DNA of 64,000 nucleotides from Notospermus geniculatus (lineage: Eukaryota > Nemertea > Pilidiophora > Heteronemertea > Lineidae), in NCBI GenBank assembly GCA_002633025.1, contig NMRB01000171.1, forward strand, positions 37,003 through 101,002, in the 5' to 3' direction. A model generated the notes under the pieces. The model was not told the origin of the DNA and did not search any database. It saw nothing but the letters and a program-made list of their open reading frames with translations. The position numbers and the translations under genes were made by a program. Shown here one piece after another: positions 10,789 through 21,632 of this stretch; position 1 is the stretch's first letter; each line of letters starts with the position of its first letter.

Positions 10789-11320
10789 AGGCCAGACTGA
10801 TGCTGCAAAGCTTGAGTCTGTCCGGTATAAGCCTCGTCAATATTCTGCTTCGAGTACAAACCAATGGGGGAGTTGTACTGCTTGTGAACCACCTTGGGCC
10901 CTCCATGCTGCCCGCCATGCTGTTGAACGCCGTGGGACTGCTGTTGTGGCAGCCTCGGGTGGTTGGGATGAGGGTGTGGCATGGTTGATGGTTTGGTTGG
11001 GGAGAATTTCACGGACCTTGGGTGTTCTAGCGGTGGTGGAGCGGCTTCCCCTGGGGCATGCAGTGTGCCTTTCCACACTGGATATTGCCCAGAGTCATCA
11101 GGCAAGTGTGTCACGACACGAGCTCTCGATGCTGCTGGAGTGTGTCTCGGTGGCGAGTAGGCTCTCTCCTGGGTGGGAGGTCCTGGTCTGTAGCTTGGAT
11201 CGACGCGTTTTGAAGGTGTCCAACCGAATTCTTGGGGTCTGTCAGAATGAGGCGCTGGTGGTGGGCGCCAGCCCCTTCCAGTTCTGCTAGGCTTTCCTGG
11301 GGCATGGACGAGAGGAGATC
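10789..11320 (-). CDS. Minus PDZ gene, ZM-motif exon, intact copy (6a)
   Basis: On the minus strand the exon follows GTGCTTTCTAG and ends at a GTAAGT donor. It is 532 bases, entering in phase 1 and leaving in phase 2. It encodes a proline-rich linker (many PxxP; GRGWRPPPAPHSDRP, YRPGPPTQERAYSPP) and, near its end, VVHKQYNSPIGLYSKQNID. The last matches the ZASP/ALP 'ZM' motif (NSPIGLYS core), the short conserved element that in ZASP and ALP contributes to alpha-actinin binding and Z-line targeting. This motif is the main reason for the family call. The frame is open throughout, and the exon splices in phase to the final exon at 8935. Confidence 0.9.
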
Positions 11321-11739
11321 CTAGAAAGCACAATGAGAACACAGTAAGAGTGCAGAATAATGTGAAGGTACGGTGCGAGTCATTCAGGTATCGGCACAAA
11401 TTGCCGCCAACAGCAATATCGCAGTCATTTCTTCGTCAGATGCTTATATTCTTCAGCTGGTGCATCGGTTTTTCAGAAACGACTTTCACCAACAAGTGTC
11501 ATGTATGAAGATATTTTGGCCAATCAGGCCAATTTTCATCGTCACCTCCAATCTAGTATAGACGAGCTATCCTGTGTGACAACAGCGAAAGAAAAGGGCA
11601 CTGCCTGTTTCAGGCATATGACATAAACACAATGGCATTACCACAAAAATTAACACACTGCAGCTATCACTACCAAATGCAACCTTAAACTAGAAATTGA
11701 CTTACCAGTCAATTTGAAAGACCGCCCTTGGAAATTGGG

Positions 11740-12472
11740 AGCTAAGACACAGTTGATTGATCGAGAATTATCGAACGTAAAGCAGGACTAAAAATTTGAC
11801 TTTGCTATTCGCTCGTACCGGTATTACAAAATTAACCTTGGTCCCGATTAGGCCGACATAACAGATATTTTGGTACTTTAGCGTCGGGTCTGAGAGAGCC
11901 ATGCAACACAATAGCAGGGCCGTACGAACGTCCTGGAGGATTTTTTTGTGTGGGGAGGGCTGGCAAAGATTCGATAAAATAGTGGACCAGACACCGCGGT
12001 CTTAGCAGCGAGCGCCGAAGGCGCGACCCGATATATCGGCGGGGGGTCCGGGGGGCCTCCCCGGGAAAATTTGAGAAAATAGAGTGCTTTTACGCCATTT
12101 CCCGGCATTTGAGAGCAAAACTGGACACTCTAGCCATGTGGTTCATTATTTCGACTTGGGCTGTTGGGGACTAGGAGTCACATAGCGGCAGCCGAGAATC
12201 ACGTCATCGGAATGATAATGCAGGTTAACGGTTTCCCGCTTTGGTTTTCCCGCCGTCGCAAGACGGCTGACGGATTTGGTTTGAGTTTGAATCTTATAGC
12301 GTATGTATATGAACGTTCTGTTCTGGGCGCATATGACTTACATATGGTAAGAACTTGTGTATCCTACGTTTGACAAGCGTATTAAGTAGTTGTCGGCAAT
12401 ATTCGTGAAAAATTTTTTTTTCGGTCGGCCCAAAAAAGGGGGCATGCGCCCCCCCCCTTGGATCCGCGCCTG
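11740..12472. mobile_element. Probable dispersed retroelement fragment
   Basis: This stretch separates the two copies of block 1. It has GC-rich low-complexity parts (about 12000-12070) and ends in a G/C-run followed by TTGGATCCGCGCCTG, a tail style common to dispersed repeats in invertebrate genomes. No complete ORF is present. A retroelement (SINE or LINE tail) is the likeliest explanation, but the family is not established. Confidence 0.35.
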
Positions 12473-13929
12473 GATCATGTACATTCATTACATGGTGGGG
12501 GGGATGACGTAGCCTAGACTGGGGGACTCGTGTTCGCTAACACTAAGACCTGATGAGGCAAATTTTGTTCTCAAGGTACATGTACATGTATATCTTCAAT
12601 AGTGGAACAGGTATCCAATAAAAAGCACAAAGAACGACACACAAAATGATATAATACGAAGGGTTGTCGCCGAATTTCACAAATTTTCGACCCCAACCGG
12701 GGTCTTCCTCGGGCACTTTCTAGTCGAGCTACCAGAAGTTCGAAGTTCGAAGCTCAACTAGAAAGTGCCTGAGGAAGACCCCGGTTGGGGTCGAAAATTT
12801 GTGAAATTCGGAGATGACCCTTCGTTCAATAGTGGAACCTGCTACCATTCTGCAGCAGTAACGCGATTTTCAGCAGACTGTCCTTCGTCATGTTATAAGC
12901 ACGTCTCCTTTGGCCTGCAGGTTATCACGGTCTTCGAAGTATCGCTGTGCAGTGGACATTCTCATTCGACTCAGGTCGGACCTGTTCTCAGCCCTTCAGT
13001 GTTTCTATGAATACTTACAGGCCAGACTGGTGCTGCAAAGCTTGAGTCTGTCCGGTATAAGCCTCGTCAATATTCTGCTTCGAGTACAAACCAATGGGGG
13101 AGTTGTACTGCTTGTGAACCACTCCTTGGGCCCTCCATGCTGCCCGCCATGCTGTTGAACGCCGTGGGACTGCTGTTGTGGCAGCCTCGGGTGGTTGGGA
13201 TGAGGGTGTGGCATGGTTGATGGTTTGGTTGGGGAGAATTTCACGGACCTTGGGTGTTCTAGCGGTGGTGGAGCGGCTTCCCCTGGGGCATGCAGTGTGC
13301 CTTTCCACACTGGATATTGCCCAGAGTCATCAGGCAAGTGTGTCACGACACGAGCTCTCGATGCTGCTGGAGTGTGTCTCGGTGGCGAGTAGGCTCTCTC
13401 CTGGGTAGGAGGTCCTGGTCTGTAGCTTGGATCGACGCGTTTTGAAGGTGTCCAACCGAATTCTTGGGGTCTGTCAGAATGAGGCGCTGGTGGTGGGCGC
13501 CAGCCCCTTCCAGTTCTGCTAGGCTTTCCTGGGGCATGGACGAGAGGAGATCCTAGAAGCACAATGAGAACACAGTAAGAGTGCAGAATAATGTGAAGAT
13601 ACGGTGCGAGTCATTCAGGTATCGGCACAAATTGCCGCCAACAGCAATATCGCAGTCATTTCTTCGTCAGATGCTTATATTCTTCAGCTGGTGCATCGGT
13701 TTTTTAGAAACGACTTTCACCAACAAGTGTCGTGTATGAAGATATTTTGGGCAATCAGGCCAATTTTCCACGTCACCTCCAATCTAGTACATGTAGACGA
13801 GCTATCCTGTGTGACAACAACGAAAGAAAAGGGCACTACTACCAGCCTGTTTCAGGCATATGACATAAACACAATGGCAATGCCACAAAAATTAACACAC
13901 TGCAGCTACATGTTTGTATCACTACCAAC
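12473..13929. repeat. Duplicated block 1, right copy
   Basis: Near-identical partner of 10248-11676, containing the second fold-back element (12656-12825) and the second ZM exon (13019-13552). Differences include extra CATG repeats and a 2-base insertion inside the exon. Confidence 0.8.
13019..13552 (-). CDS. Minus PDZ gene, ZM-motif exon, second copy with frameshift (6b)
   Basis: Same acceptor and donor as the exon at 10789-11320, but 534 rather than 532 bases. An extra two bases lie near 13123-13132 (plus-strand CACTCCTTGG against CACCTTGG). After this point the frame changes, the ZM motif is no longer read, and translation would run into the following intron. The proline-rich part upstream is intact and almost identical to copy 6a. 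If both copies are truly in one chromosome, including 6b would truncate the protein. If they are alleles, this is a null allele or a sequencing error. Confidence 0.7.
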
Positions 13930-14782
13930 TGATTCACTGAAGGAAAAGAAAGATGGGGTTGAACGAAAGAGGAAACAGTCTTTCAGAATATCATAAACTT
14001 CAGATCCACCCAACACCAACGATTGTAACATGATGTCGATCCAATGGATCTGCCACACTGTTGAGGAGGTCTTGTATCGCAGTAGGTCTACATGTACGTT
14101 TGAATCTATTGGGTGTATCAATCAAACACGCTACTTCCCTCTTCCTGGGACTGCACCAGCCCAAATTATAACCCTTTTGAGAGACATTGCTGTGTTGACA
14201 ATGGGTGTGGTGGGTAAAGGCATTCAGAACATGCGGTATTGATTGGTTGAACTTCTGATGATAATTTAACAAGTGATGTTGCATTTTTTGACCGGCGGCT
14301 GCATTGGTGATGATTCTGTGTGGTTTCTTCAGTCCGTTGACAGAAACCAGAGAGAACTGGACCAGACGTATTAACTTGCAGGAAAGATGCTTGTGAAGAG
14401 AAGCAATGAGCAAGATAACATGCGAGACAAAGTCAGGCGAGCAACATGCTTTGCAGCGGTATTACATGTGATATAACTGTATTCGATCAACATCAAAGAT
14501 TCTCTCCAGATGGTATCAGTGTATACATATGTTACAGCAGTGAAGTGGGCAGCAGAACTGAGCAAAGTGAAGGATAACCAGTGCCGGCTCTAGTTCAAAA
14601 ATCGACCAACACCAAGATGCAATAATTTTGTTTTATGGCTCCTGTGAGTAGCTACGGGAACAAAGTTGGCATTGTTAGTGTAGCGTGAGAGCGAGGGTAG
14701 GGTGTCAACAACACGACAGTCACCATGACACTGCACGTGACTCGGGCAGCAGAAGATAGGTGTGTAACATGACTTGGCTCAC
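13930..14782. other. Intron sequence of the minus PDZ gene
   Basis: No exon with consistent phase was found between the ZM exon (13552) and the small exon at 14783. A minus-strand open frame at 14000-14413 lacks suitable splice sites and family similarity, and I do not call it. Confidence 0.4.
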
Positions 14783-14854
14783 CATATGTTTTGTTATGGG
14801 CTTGAAAATGTTTCACATTGTCCTTCACTGGGCGATACGCAAAAGGTCCTTTGG
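14783..14854 (-). CDS. Minus PDZ gene, 72-bp exon
   Basis: On the minus strand the exon follows GTCAAACAG and ends before GTGAGC. Length is 72, phase 1 to phase 1, so it fits exactly between the exons ending at 15715 and starting at 13552/11320. It encodes AKGPFAYRPVKDNVKHFQAH and then NKTY. Being in-frame and symmetric it may be a cassette exon. The segment has no known motif. Confidence 0.7.
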
Positions 14855-14880
14855 CTGTTTGACCAGAAAAGGAACAAAGA

Positions 14881-16881
14881 GAAACCAAAAACAAACAATT
14901 AGACAATGAATGAACGAGATGATTCAAACCAAAATGGCTGCCATCAACCGAATTTCTATGACGTCATCATTGCACTGCCTTATGATTTGAATGTTTTCGT
15001 CCATCATTGTAAAGTGCCCAAAGCTGGATGATGGTGATGGCTGTAAAATGACCTTCTTACTTCAAAATCAGGCAGAAAGTTTGTCTTTAGAAGATAAGTG
15101 AATTAACTGACTTGGCATGGGTATCATTGTGATCTATTGTCTGCCTTCATTCCTCTGTCAAACCGTTCATGTACATGTACGATTATAGTTCAAATCCTTG
15201 CTTCATCAACATATTATGAACTCAACATTGTTTGACATATTTTACGTTTACTTTCAAGTGACGGAAGAGGCTTTTGCAAAAGCTCAGCAACCAAATGATA
15301 ATGCAAAAGTTCAAAAGAAAAAGACAAAGTACATGTACAATGTTCTAATGCCAAATGAAAGGTTCTAGGGAGAGTAGACAGAAACTAAGGGAGTGTCATA
15401 GTTCTTGCAGTCTGGTTTGAGATTGTGAGGTTTGTCGAGTACCGCTTCCTTATCGATATAAAATTTTCAGGTTCTTTTAGAAAACAAAACAAGGGAGATG
15501 TAGAACAGAACCATGCTCAACAAAAATCTGCGTAACTCTTAGAGACGAGAACATATGTTTCGTTCTACCGCTTCAACTATAGGAGGCGAAAACGACTCAG
15601 TAAAAATGACTCCAAAAGGAACATTCCGTCTGGCCAGACAGCTCAAATTTGTAATTTCACTAAGAACATAAATAACTATATTTTTCACATGTCCAAAGGA
15701 TTCTTAGACCCTACCTTGCTCCTGGCCGTAGTAGACATGGTGTGAAGCACTCGGTTTCACAAGGTCTTCGTAGGACACACTAGATTTCATGGGTTCTTGC
15801 TCGATCCACCGATCAGGCTCGGGATCAGAGCGATAGTCGACGTACGAAACGTTCGGGTTGGGACGTTCGGGCTCAGAACGATAACCATGTGCAACGTTGG
15901 GATAGGCATCATCGTCTTGGTAACGATATCCGCCAATTCTGTTGGGATCAACTTCGTCAATGTGACTGTACTGTTGATCTTGTGGATCATCGAAAGTCAC
16001 AACCGAAACATTGGGACTCAAATCATACAAAAACTCATCTGTAGAGTGGGGATTCGCGGTTTGGTAGTAGGAATGCCCTTGTGATCTGTTCGGGTCGACT
16101 GCGAAACGTGGGTTTTGCGACATGTTGGACTTGCCACGCCCTTGATCGAAACGATTTCCTGGCGAAAGTTTTGGTTTCATATTGTAACGGTGATCCTGAC
16201 CTTGTGGAACGTTAGGCTTCACGTGTATGTAATATTTAGTACCAGCTGTAACGAGGGTAAAATCACAGTGCAGCAACGTTATTAGGTGTGCATCAGGTTG
16301 CCATTGGCAAAACATGACACTGGGACATGCCAATCCGGAGGCAGCATTCTCATTGGACAATATTTCTACACATCTCATTATCATGGTGGGAATCCATTGA
16401 TTTGATTGGTTGATATATTGTTACGTGGTATGAAGTTGTGGCTGATCACTGATGAATCATGACGAAGCGGGGATAAAAAAGCCACATGCATGAAGTAAGC
16501 TTTGATTAATTCTTGAAAAGTTCCATCAGTCGGTTTGGCAATGAAGCAGAGCGAGGCGACAGAAAGAGAAAGACGATCTTGTGAGAGTGGTAAAACAACA
16601 ATAAGTCGTCGAGGTTGTTTTTCTGTCAAGTCGAAAATAAAACGGTCTCCCGTTCTGTCTCAGTTTAGAGTATATTGTGGTAGTTCAACGTGGTCGACTT
16701 TGCACAACAGAGAGATACACGTATCTTGATACCCCACCGGGCATTTTTTGTCCCTCTTACACTACCTTTATGATTCAGGTATCGAAATGCGACAACGTCA
16801 TCTTTTTTGAAAATGCTAGTAGAAGGAAAGTGAAAGAAGCCACAGTGATGAAATACAGTAACAACGAGTTTGAGATACTTT
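14881..16881. repeat. Duplicated block 2, left copy
   Basis: About 2.0 kb repeated immediately to the right at 16882-18870, starting GAAACCAAAAACAAACAATT in both. It carries one complete exon (15715-16245). The left copy ends at TTTGAGATACTT, precisely where the right copy continues into the splice donor of the exon at 18875. Confidence 0.85.
15715..16245 (-). CDS. Minus PDZ gene, PN-repeat exon, copy 5a
   Basis: On the minus strand the exon follows CTCGTTACAG and ends before GTAGGG. It is 531 bases, phase 1 to phase 1. It encodes about 177 residues rich in D, N, P, Y and Q with a recurrent PN(V/R)xxG element: KPNVPQG, DPNRSQG, SPNVSVV, DPNRIGG, YPNVAHG and NPNVSYV. No folded domain is recognised, and it is probably a disordered linker. 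It differs from copy 5b at about six residues with no frame damage, and both copies keep good splice sites. Confidence 0.8.
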
Positions 16882-18870
16882 GAAACCAAAAACAAACAAT
16901 TAGACAATGAATGAACGAGATGATTCAAACCAAAATGGCTGCCATCAACCGAATTTCTATGACGTCATCATTGTACTGCCTTATGATTTGAATGTTTTCG
17001 TCCATCATTGTGAAATGCCCAAAGCTGGATGATGGTGATGGCTGTAAAATGACCTTCTTACTTCAAAATCAGGCAGAAAGTTTGTCTTTAGAAGATAAGT
17101 GAAACTGACTTGGCATGGGTGTGGTCTATATAATACTGTCTGCCTTCATTCCTCTGTCAAACTGTTCATGTACATGTACGATTATAATTCAAATCCTTGC
17201 TTCATCAACATATTATGAACTCAACATTATTTGACATATTTTACGTTTACTTTCGAGTGACGGAAGAGGCTTTTGCAAAAGCTCAGCAACCAAATGATAA
17301 TGCAAAAGTTCAAAAGAAAAAGACAAAGTACATGTACAATGTTCTAATGCCAAATGAAAGGTTCTAGGGAGAGTAGACAGAAACTAAGGGAGTGTCATAG
17401 TTTTTGCAGTCTGGTTTGAGATATAAGGTTTGTCGAGTACTGCTTCCTTATCGAAATAAAATTTTCAGGTTCTTTTAGAAAACAAAACAAGGGAGATGTA
17501 GAAAAGAACCATGCTCAACAAAAATCTGCGCAAATCTTAGAGACGAGAACATATGTTTGGTTCTACCGCTTCAACTATAGGAGGCGAAAACGACTCAGTA
17601 AAAATGACTCCAAAAGGAACATTCCGTCTGGCCAGACAGCTCAAATTTGAAATTTCACTAAGAACATAAATAACTATATTTTTCACATGTCCAAAGGATT
17701 CTTAGACCCTACCTTGCTCCTGGCCGTAGTAGACATGGCGTGAAGCACTCGGTTTCACAAGGTCTTCGTAGGACACACTAGATTTCATGGGTTCTTGCTC
17801 GATCCACCGATCAGGCTCGGGATCAGAGCGATAGTCGACGTACGAAACGTTGGGGTTGGGACGTTCGGGCTCAGAACGATAACCATGTGCAACGTTGGGA
17901 TAGGCTTCATCGTCTTGGTAACGATATCCGCCAATTCTGTTGGGATCAACTTCGTCAATGTGACTGTACTGTTGATCTTGTGGGTCATCGAAAGTCACCA
18001 CGGAAACATTGGGATTCAAATCATACAAAAACTCATCTGTAGGGTGGGGATTCGCGGTTTGGTAGTAGGAATGCCCTTGTGATCTGTTCGGGTCGACTCC
18101 GAAACGTGGGTTTTGCGACATGTTGGACTTGCCACGCCCTTGATCGAAACGATTTCCTGGCGGAAGTTTTGGTTTCATATTGTAACGGTGATCCTGACCT
18201 TGTGGAACGTTGGGCTTCACGTGTATGTAATATTTAGTACCAGCTGTAACGAGGGTAAAATCACAGTGCAGCAACGTTATTAGGTGTGTATCAGGTTACC
18301 ATTGGCAAAACATGACACTGGGACATGCCAATCAGGAGGTAGCATTCTCATTGGACAATATTTCTACACATCTCATTATCATGGTGGGAATCCATTGATT
18401 TGATTGGTTGATATATTGTCACGTGGTATGAAGTTGTGGCTGATCACTGATGGATCATGACGAAGCGGGGGTAAAAAAGCCACATGCATGAAGTAAGCTT
18501 TTATTAATTCTTGAAAAGTTCCATCAGTCGGTTTGGCAATGAAGCAGAGCGAGGCGACAGAAAGAGAAAAACGATTTTGTGGAGAGTGGTAAACAACAAT
18601 AAGTCGTCGAGGTTGTTTTTCTGTCAAGTCGAAAATAAAACGGTCTCCCGTTCTGTCTCAGTTTAGAGTATATTGTTGTAGTTCAACGTGGTCGACTTTG
18701 CACAGCAGAGAGATACATGTATCTTGATACCCCACCGGGCATTTTTTGTCCCTCTACCTTTATGATTCAGATATCGAAAAGCGACAACGTCATCTTTTTT
18801 GAAAATGCTAGTAGAAGGAAAGTGAAAGAAGCCACAGTGATGAAATACAGTAACAACGAGTTTGAGATAC
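16882..18870. repeat. Duplicated block 2, right copy
   Basis: Near-identical tandem partner of 14881-16881, differing by scattered substitutions and small indels. It is contiguous with the exon at 18875-19124, so it is probably the copy in native context. Confidence 0.85.
17713..18243 (-). CDS. Minus PDZ gene, PN-repeat exon, copy 5b
   Basis: Identical length (531) and phases (1 to 1) to the exon at 15715-16245, with the same acceptor (GTTACAG) and donor (GTAGGG). It joins in phase to the exon ending at 18875 (split codon C + CT). Residue differences from 5a include P for S in KPKLPPGN, G for A in NPRFGVD, N for S in LNPNVS, E for D in QDDEAY and R for H in SASRHVYY. It has the same repeated PN(V/R)xxG character. 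Confidence 0.85.
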
Positions 18871-18874
18871 TTAC

Positions 18875-19124
18875 GAGTATCTTGGCTGAATATTTTCTTC
18901 CTATCCCTAACTGTTTCGTAGCTATAGTCATCGGGTTCTCCGGTTTGATGTGCCCAGACAGCCTCATTGAGCGAATCCTGGACACGGTTGATCATGGTCT
19001 GTTCCGGTCGGCGGGATGGCGAACCCACCCGGCCTGTATAATCGACTGCGAAATTCATGCCGCCCGTTGGAGGGGAAAGCGGTTTCTGAGAAGAACTGCT
19101 CCCAAATGGAACTGAACGAAAGCC
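18875..19124 (-). CDS. Minus PDZ gene, exon 4
   Basis: On the minus strand it follows ATCTTCACGCAG, starts in phase 0 and ends ACTC before GTAAGT (250 bases). It encodes GFRSVPFGSSSSQKPLSPPT, then a segment containing DYTGRVGSPSRRPEQTMIN, RVQDSLNEAVWAHQTGEPDD and SYETVRDRKKIFSQDT. No named domain is recognised. The phase fits exon 3 upstream and the PN-repeat exon downstream. Confidence 0.85.
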
Positions 19125-19414
19125 CTGCGTGAAGATGAAAGGATGACCATTGATGAGGTACAAAAGTACAGCTAGGCTCCTTACGGCCAGAGATCCTTTG
19201 CCTCACGGGGTCACAGGTTTCATGACTTCAGGCATGGTAAACAGACTAAATTGCAAAAAATCTCCCATGGAAAGTTGGAACATCATCGCTTTTCTTTTGG
19301 GTCTGTGTTCACAATTTCGTTCATGAATCCTGCTTGTCACTCTGAACGTCCAATAGCGTTGGCCTATTCTGCTACTCATTATGCTTGCGATGGAAGAGAA
19401 CAAACGTCGAAGTT

Positions 19415-19506
19415 CATACGACGACGTTTATCTATTGTTTGGGTATACCCACACAATAGATAAACGTCGTCGTAGGGCCTAATCGGGCGCTTGCGAAACC
19501 TCCCTA
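19415..19506. repeat. Truncated fold-back MITE, TAGGGAGG family A
   Basis: The right arm and loop match the element at 3003-3123: GACGACGTTTATCTATTG, its inverse, and GGGCGCTTGCGAAACCTCCC at the right end. The left outer arm is missing, so it is a 5'-truncated or deleted copy. It lies in the intron between exons 4 and 3 of the minus PDZ gene. Confidence 0.7.
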
Positions 19507-19553
19507 TTACCTACAAAATGCAGCGTGCAGCAGTCTGAAGGCTGAACACGTAC

Positions 19554-19629
19554 CGTGGGTGTGGTTGATTGAAACTGGGAGGACTGCGGCGGTTGCACAC
19601 CTTTGATCGGAGAAAATCTAGTCTGGCCT
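19554..19629 (-). CDS. Minus PDZ gene, exon 3 (76 bp)
   Basis: On the minus strand it follows AATTCCTTGCAG and ends ACG before GTACGT. It accepts phase 2 from the PDZ exon (AG + A) and leaves phase 0, as exon 4 requires. It encodes GQTRFSPIKGVQPPQSSQ then FQSTTPT. Its call rests on the perfect splice-phase link between two well-supported exons. Confidence 0.8.
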
Positions 19630-19839
19630 CTGCAAGGAATTTTTCAAAAGCTTTAATGAAACAAATGAAGTGACGTAAACATGACGTCACAGTCTCACAA
19701 ACGAGATTAACGGACAGGCCACCGGGCTCTCTAACAACTGAAAATTCCTCGCGAGCTTGCTATTTTTAAACTCACGGAAACCTTACTCTTTGCCCGAACA
19801 CCTATACATTTGCCTGTTGCTTTGCTTCTCATTCAGAAG

Positions 19840-20144
19840 TTAAAGGTGCTCTAGTTCGAATTGTATTGCGGTGTGCCACCTATAATTGTCAACTTGTGGT
19901 ACTAACAAATCAGATAAAATCGAATTAAATCTCGCCTTTCACAACTTTTTGTTTGTTTTTGAGCGTAAAATCATAAATATATTTCAGTTACAAGAATATT
20001 TATCAAGGTAGATATAAAAAATAGATAACATTAATGTTTTGGTATACACGGTGCTGCCACCTGTCCGAGGAAAAATAACTATTATAATCAACCATGTCAA
20101 TAAACCAACCGTAATGTTTACAATTCGAACTAGAGCACCTTTAA
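19840..20144. mobile_element. TTAA-flanked MITE (piggyBac-like)
   Basis: The ends AGGTGCTCTAGTTCGAATTG and CAATTCGAACTAGAGCACCT are perfect inverted repeats of about 20 bases, and TTAA lies directly outside each end (19840-19843 and 20141-20144). TTAA target duplication is characteristic of piggyBac-superfamily elements. The interior is AT-rich with no ORF. It lies in an intron of the minus PDZ gene. Confidence 0.75.
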
Positions 20145-20910
20145 GAAAGATACGTCTGTCTGTTTATCGGTAGTTATCGAGCCTAGAAGATAGACATAAG
20201 TATGTATCGCAATCGTGGGCGTATAGTCTGTACAGCCTTGTACTAACAAAACTGGTTTGCTGTTTCACTACAAAAGCATTCGTACGATTCTGCAAGTTGT
20301 TGTCGAATACCATTATTCAACATTCACCAAATTTTGACAACAGCAAGAAATGTATGGTAAAGAATGATGGTAACTAAATAAATGACAGTCGTTGATTAAC
20401 CTCCTAGACTCAACATGTCCGTACACGGGCCAGGTGTAACATTCCAAGGTCTTCAAGAATCTTCCCCCTTCATTTTGAAGTTGCCCCCTCCTGTCCGATA
20501 CTGTACACGTTCTATCAATCAAGGCACACTCATTGCCCAGGTAGGTGAAGGAGAGTATCTCCACATAACACCCATAAACAACATGTACGTACGACTTCTA
20601 ATAAATAGCTGTTGGTGGCTCCTAAAGCTGCCTCGGTGGTTGATTCTCTCAGTTTTTTATGATTTCATAACAGACTGACTTCAGGAATGTGGTTACTTGA
20701 CGAATTGCATCCACATAGAAAAAAGCCTGACAGACAGGACTTGGGGTACGAATACGATCTGCCCCAGGACAACATGTAGGCCTATGTGGCTGCGTATGAT
20801 CATGAAATGACTGCTCCAGGGATTCAGGCAATATGGTATCAAAGTGAGGGTTCGTGCACGCAGGATGACATGACTGGACTTAATTACTTGTGGTGGTTTG
20901 CCTTACTTAC

Positions 20911-21059
20911 CTTTGTATACTTAAAACAAGTTGTCCAGCTGGTGTCTTGATGATATCTTGGGCAGCTTTGTGTGGCAAACTGGCTGCGTCGATGTTGTTA
21001 ATTTTAACGATGACATCACCTCGCTGGAGCTCCCCCTCCGCAGGACTTCCAGTGAAAAC
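20911..21059 (-). CDS. Minus PDZ gene, second half of the PDZ domain
   Basis: On the minus strand it follows GGTCTTTTGCAG and ends AAAG before GTAAGT (149 bases). It encodes VFTGSPAEGELQRGDVIVKI, then NNIDAASLPHKAAQDIIKTP and a final strand QLVLSIQR. This is the typical C-terminal two-thirds of a PDLIM-type PDZ domain: the ...GDVIVKIN strand, the alanine-rich helix with H before AAQDIIK, and the closing beta strand. The plus-strand paralog exon at 50914-51062 has the same length and phases. The preceding exon, with the GFxLxGG carboxylate-binding loop, was not found to its right. Confidence 0.92.
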
Positions 21060-21426
21060 CTGCAAAAGACCAAGACAACATGTAGAATGTCTTCAGTACT
21101 TACAGTAAGTCTGACCAATCCTTATTGACCATGTTTGGTCTGCTGAAGAGATCGAAGTGGGAACAAAGAAGGAGGGAAGGAAGAGTGAAAGCATTCTGTA
21201 TGTCTCACCCGTATTACAATGTAAAACGTTACGAATTCCATCTGAGACGGCAGATCCTTACTAATGAACACGAATACAACGCTTCGTGGGTAAAAACATC
21301 CCCAGCACCCCTCAATTTCTTGAGCGGTAAGGACGTAGAAGAATGAGGGCAATGACATTCTTATGTTTCTGTTTTTCTGTTTGTAATGATGTTGGTTGCT
21401 AAACCGCAATTACCACTGCTGAGTAT

Positions 21427-21632
21427 TAGCCGTGGTTACACCTGTCTGAAAAAGCCCGGACTTTTTGAAGCCCGGGTCTGAAATAAGCCCGGGCTTTTTG
21501 AGAATGTATGCGGCATGTATGGGACGAAAAGCCCGGGCTTTATTTAGACACGGCGATTCACAGGTGTAAACGCAAAAAGCCCGGGCTGAACCCGGACTCA
21601 GCCCGGACTTTTATGTAGTGTAACCTAGGTAA
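21427..21632. repeat. Fold-back element rich in AGCCCGGGCTTTTT
   Basis: AAAGCCCGGACTTTTT, AGCCCGGGCTTTTTG and their inverses recur about six times. The outer ends (GGTTACACCTG on the left, AGTGTAACCTAGG on the right) are inverted copies. It forms a multi-hairpin MITE-like structure with no coding capacity. Confidence 0.65.

Larger units (their letters stand above)
10248..11676. repeat. Duplicated block 1, left copy
   Basis: This block is repeated with high identity at 12473-13929. Both copies contain the fold-back element with GACCCCGGTTGGGGTC arms and the whole ZM-motif exon with its splice sites. Small insertions/deletions distinguish them. The copies are separated by about 0.8 kb not found in duplicate. 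It may be uncollapsed alleles or a true local duplication. Confidence 0.8.
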
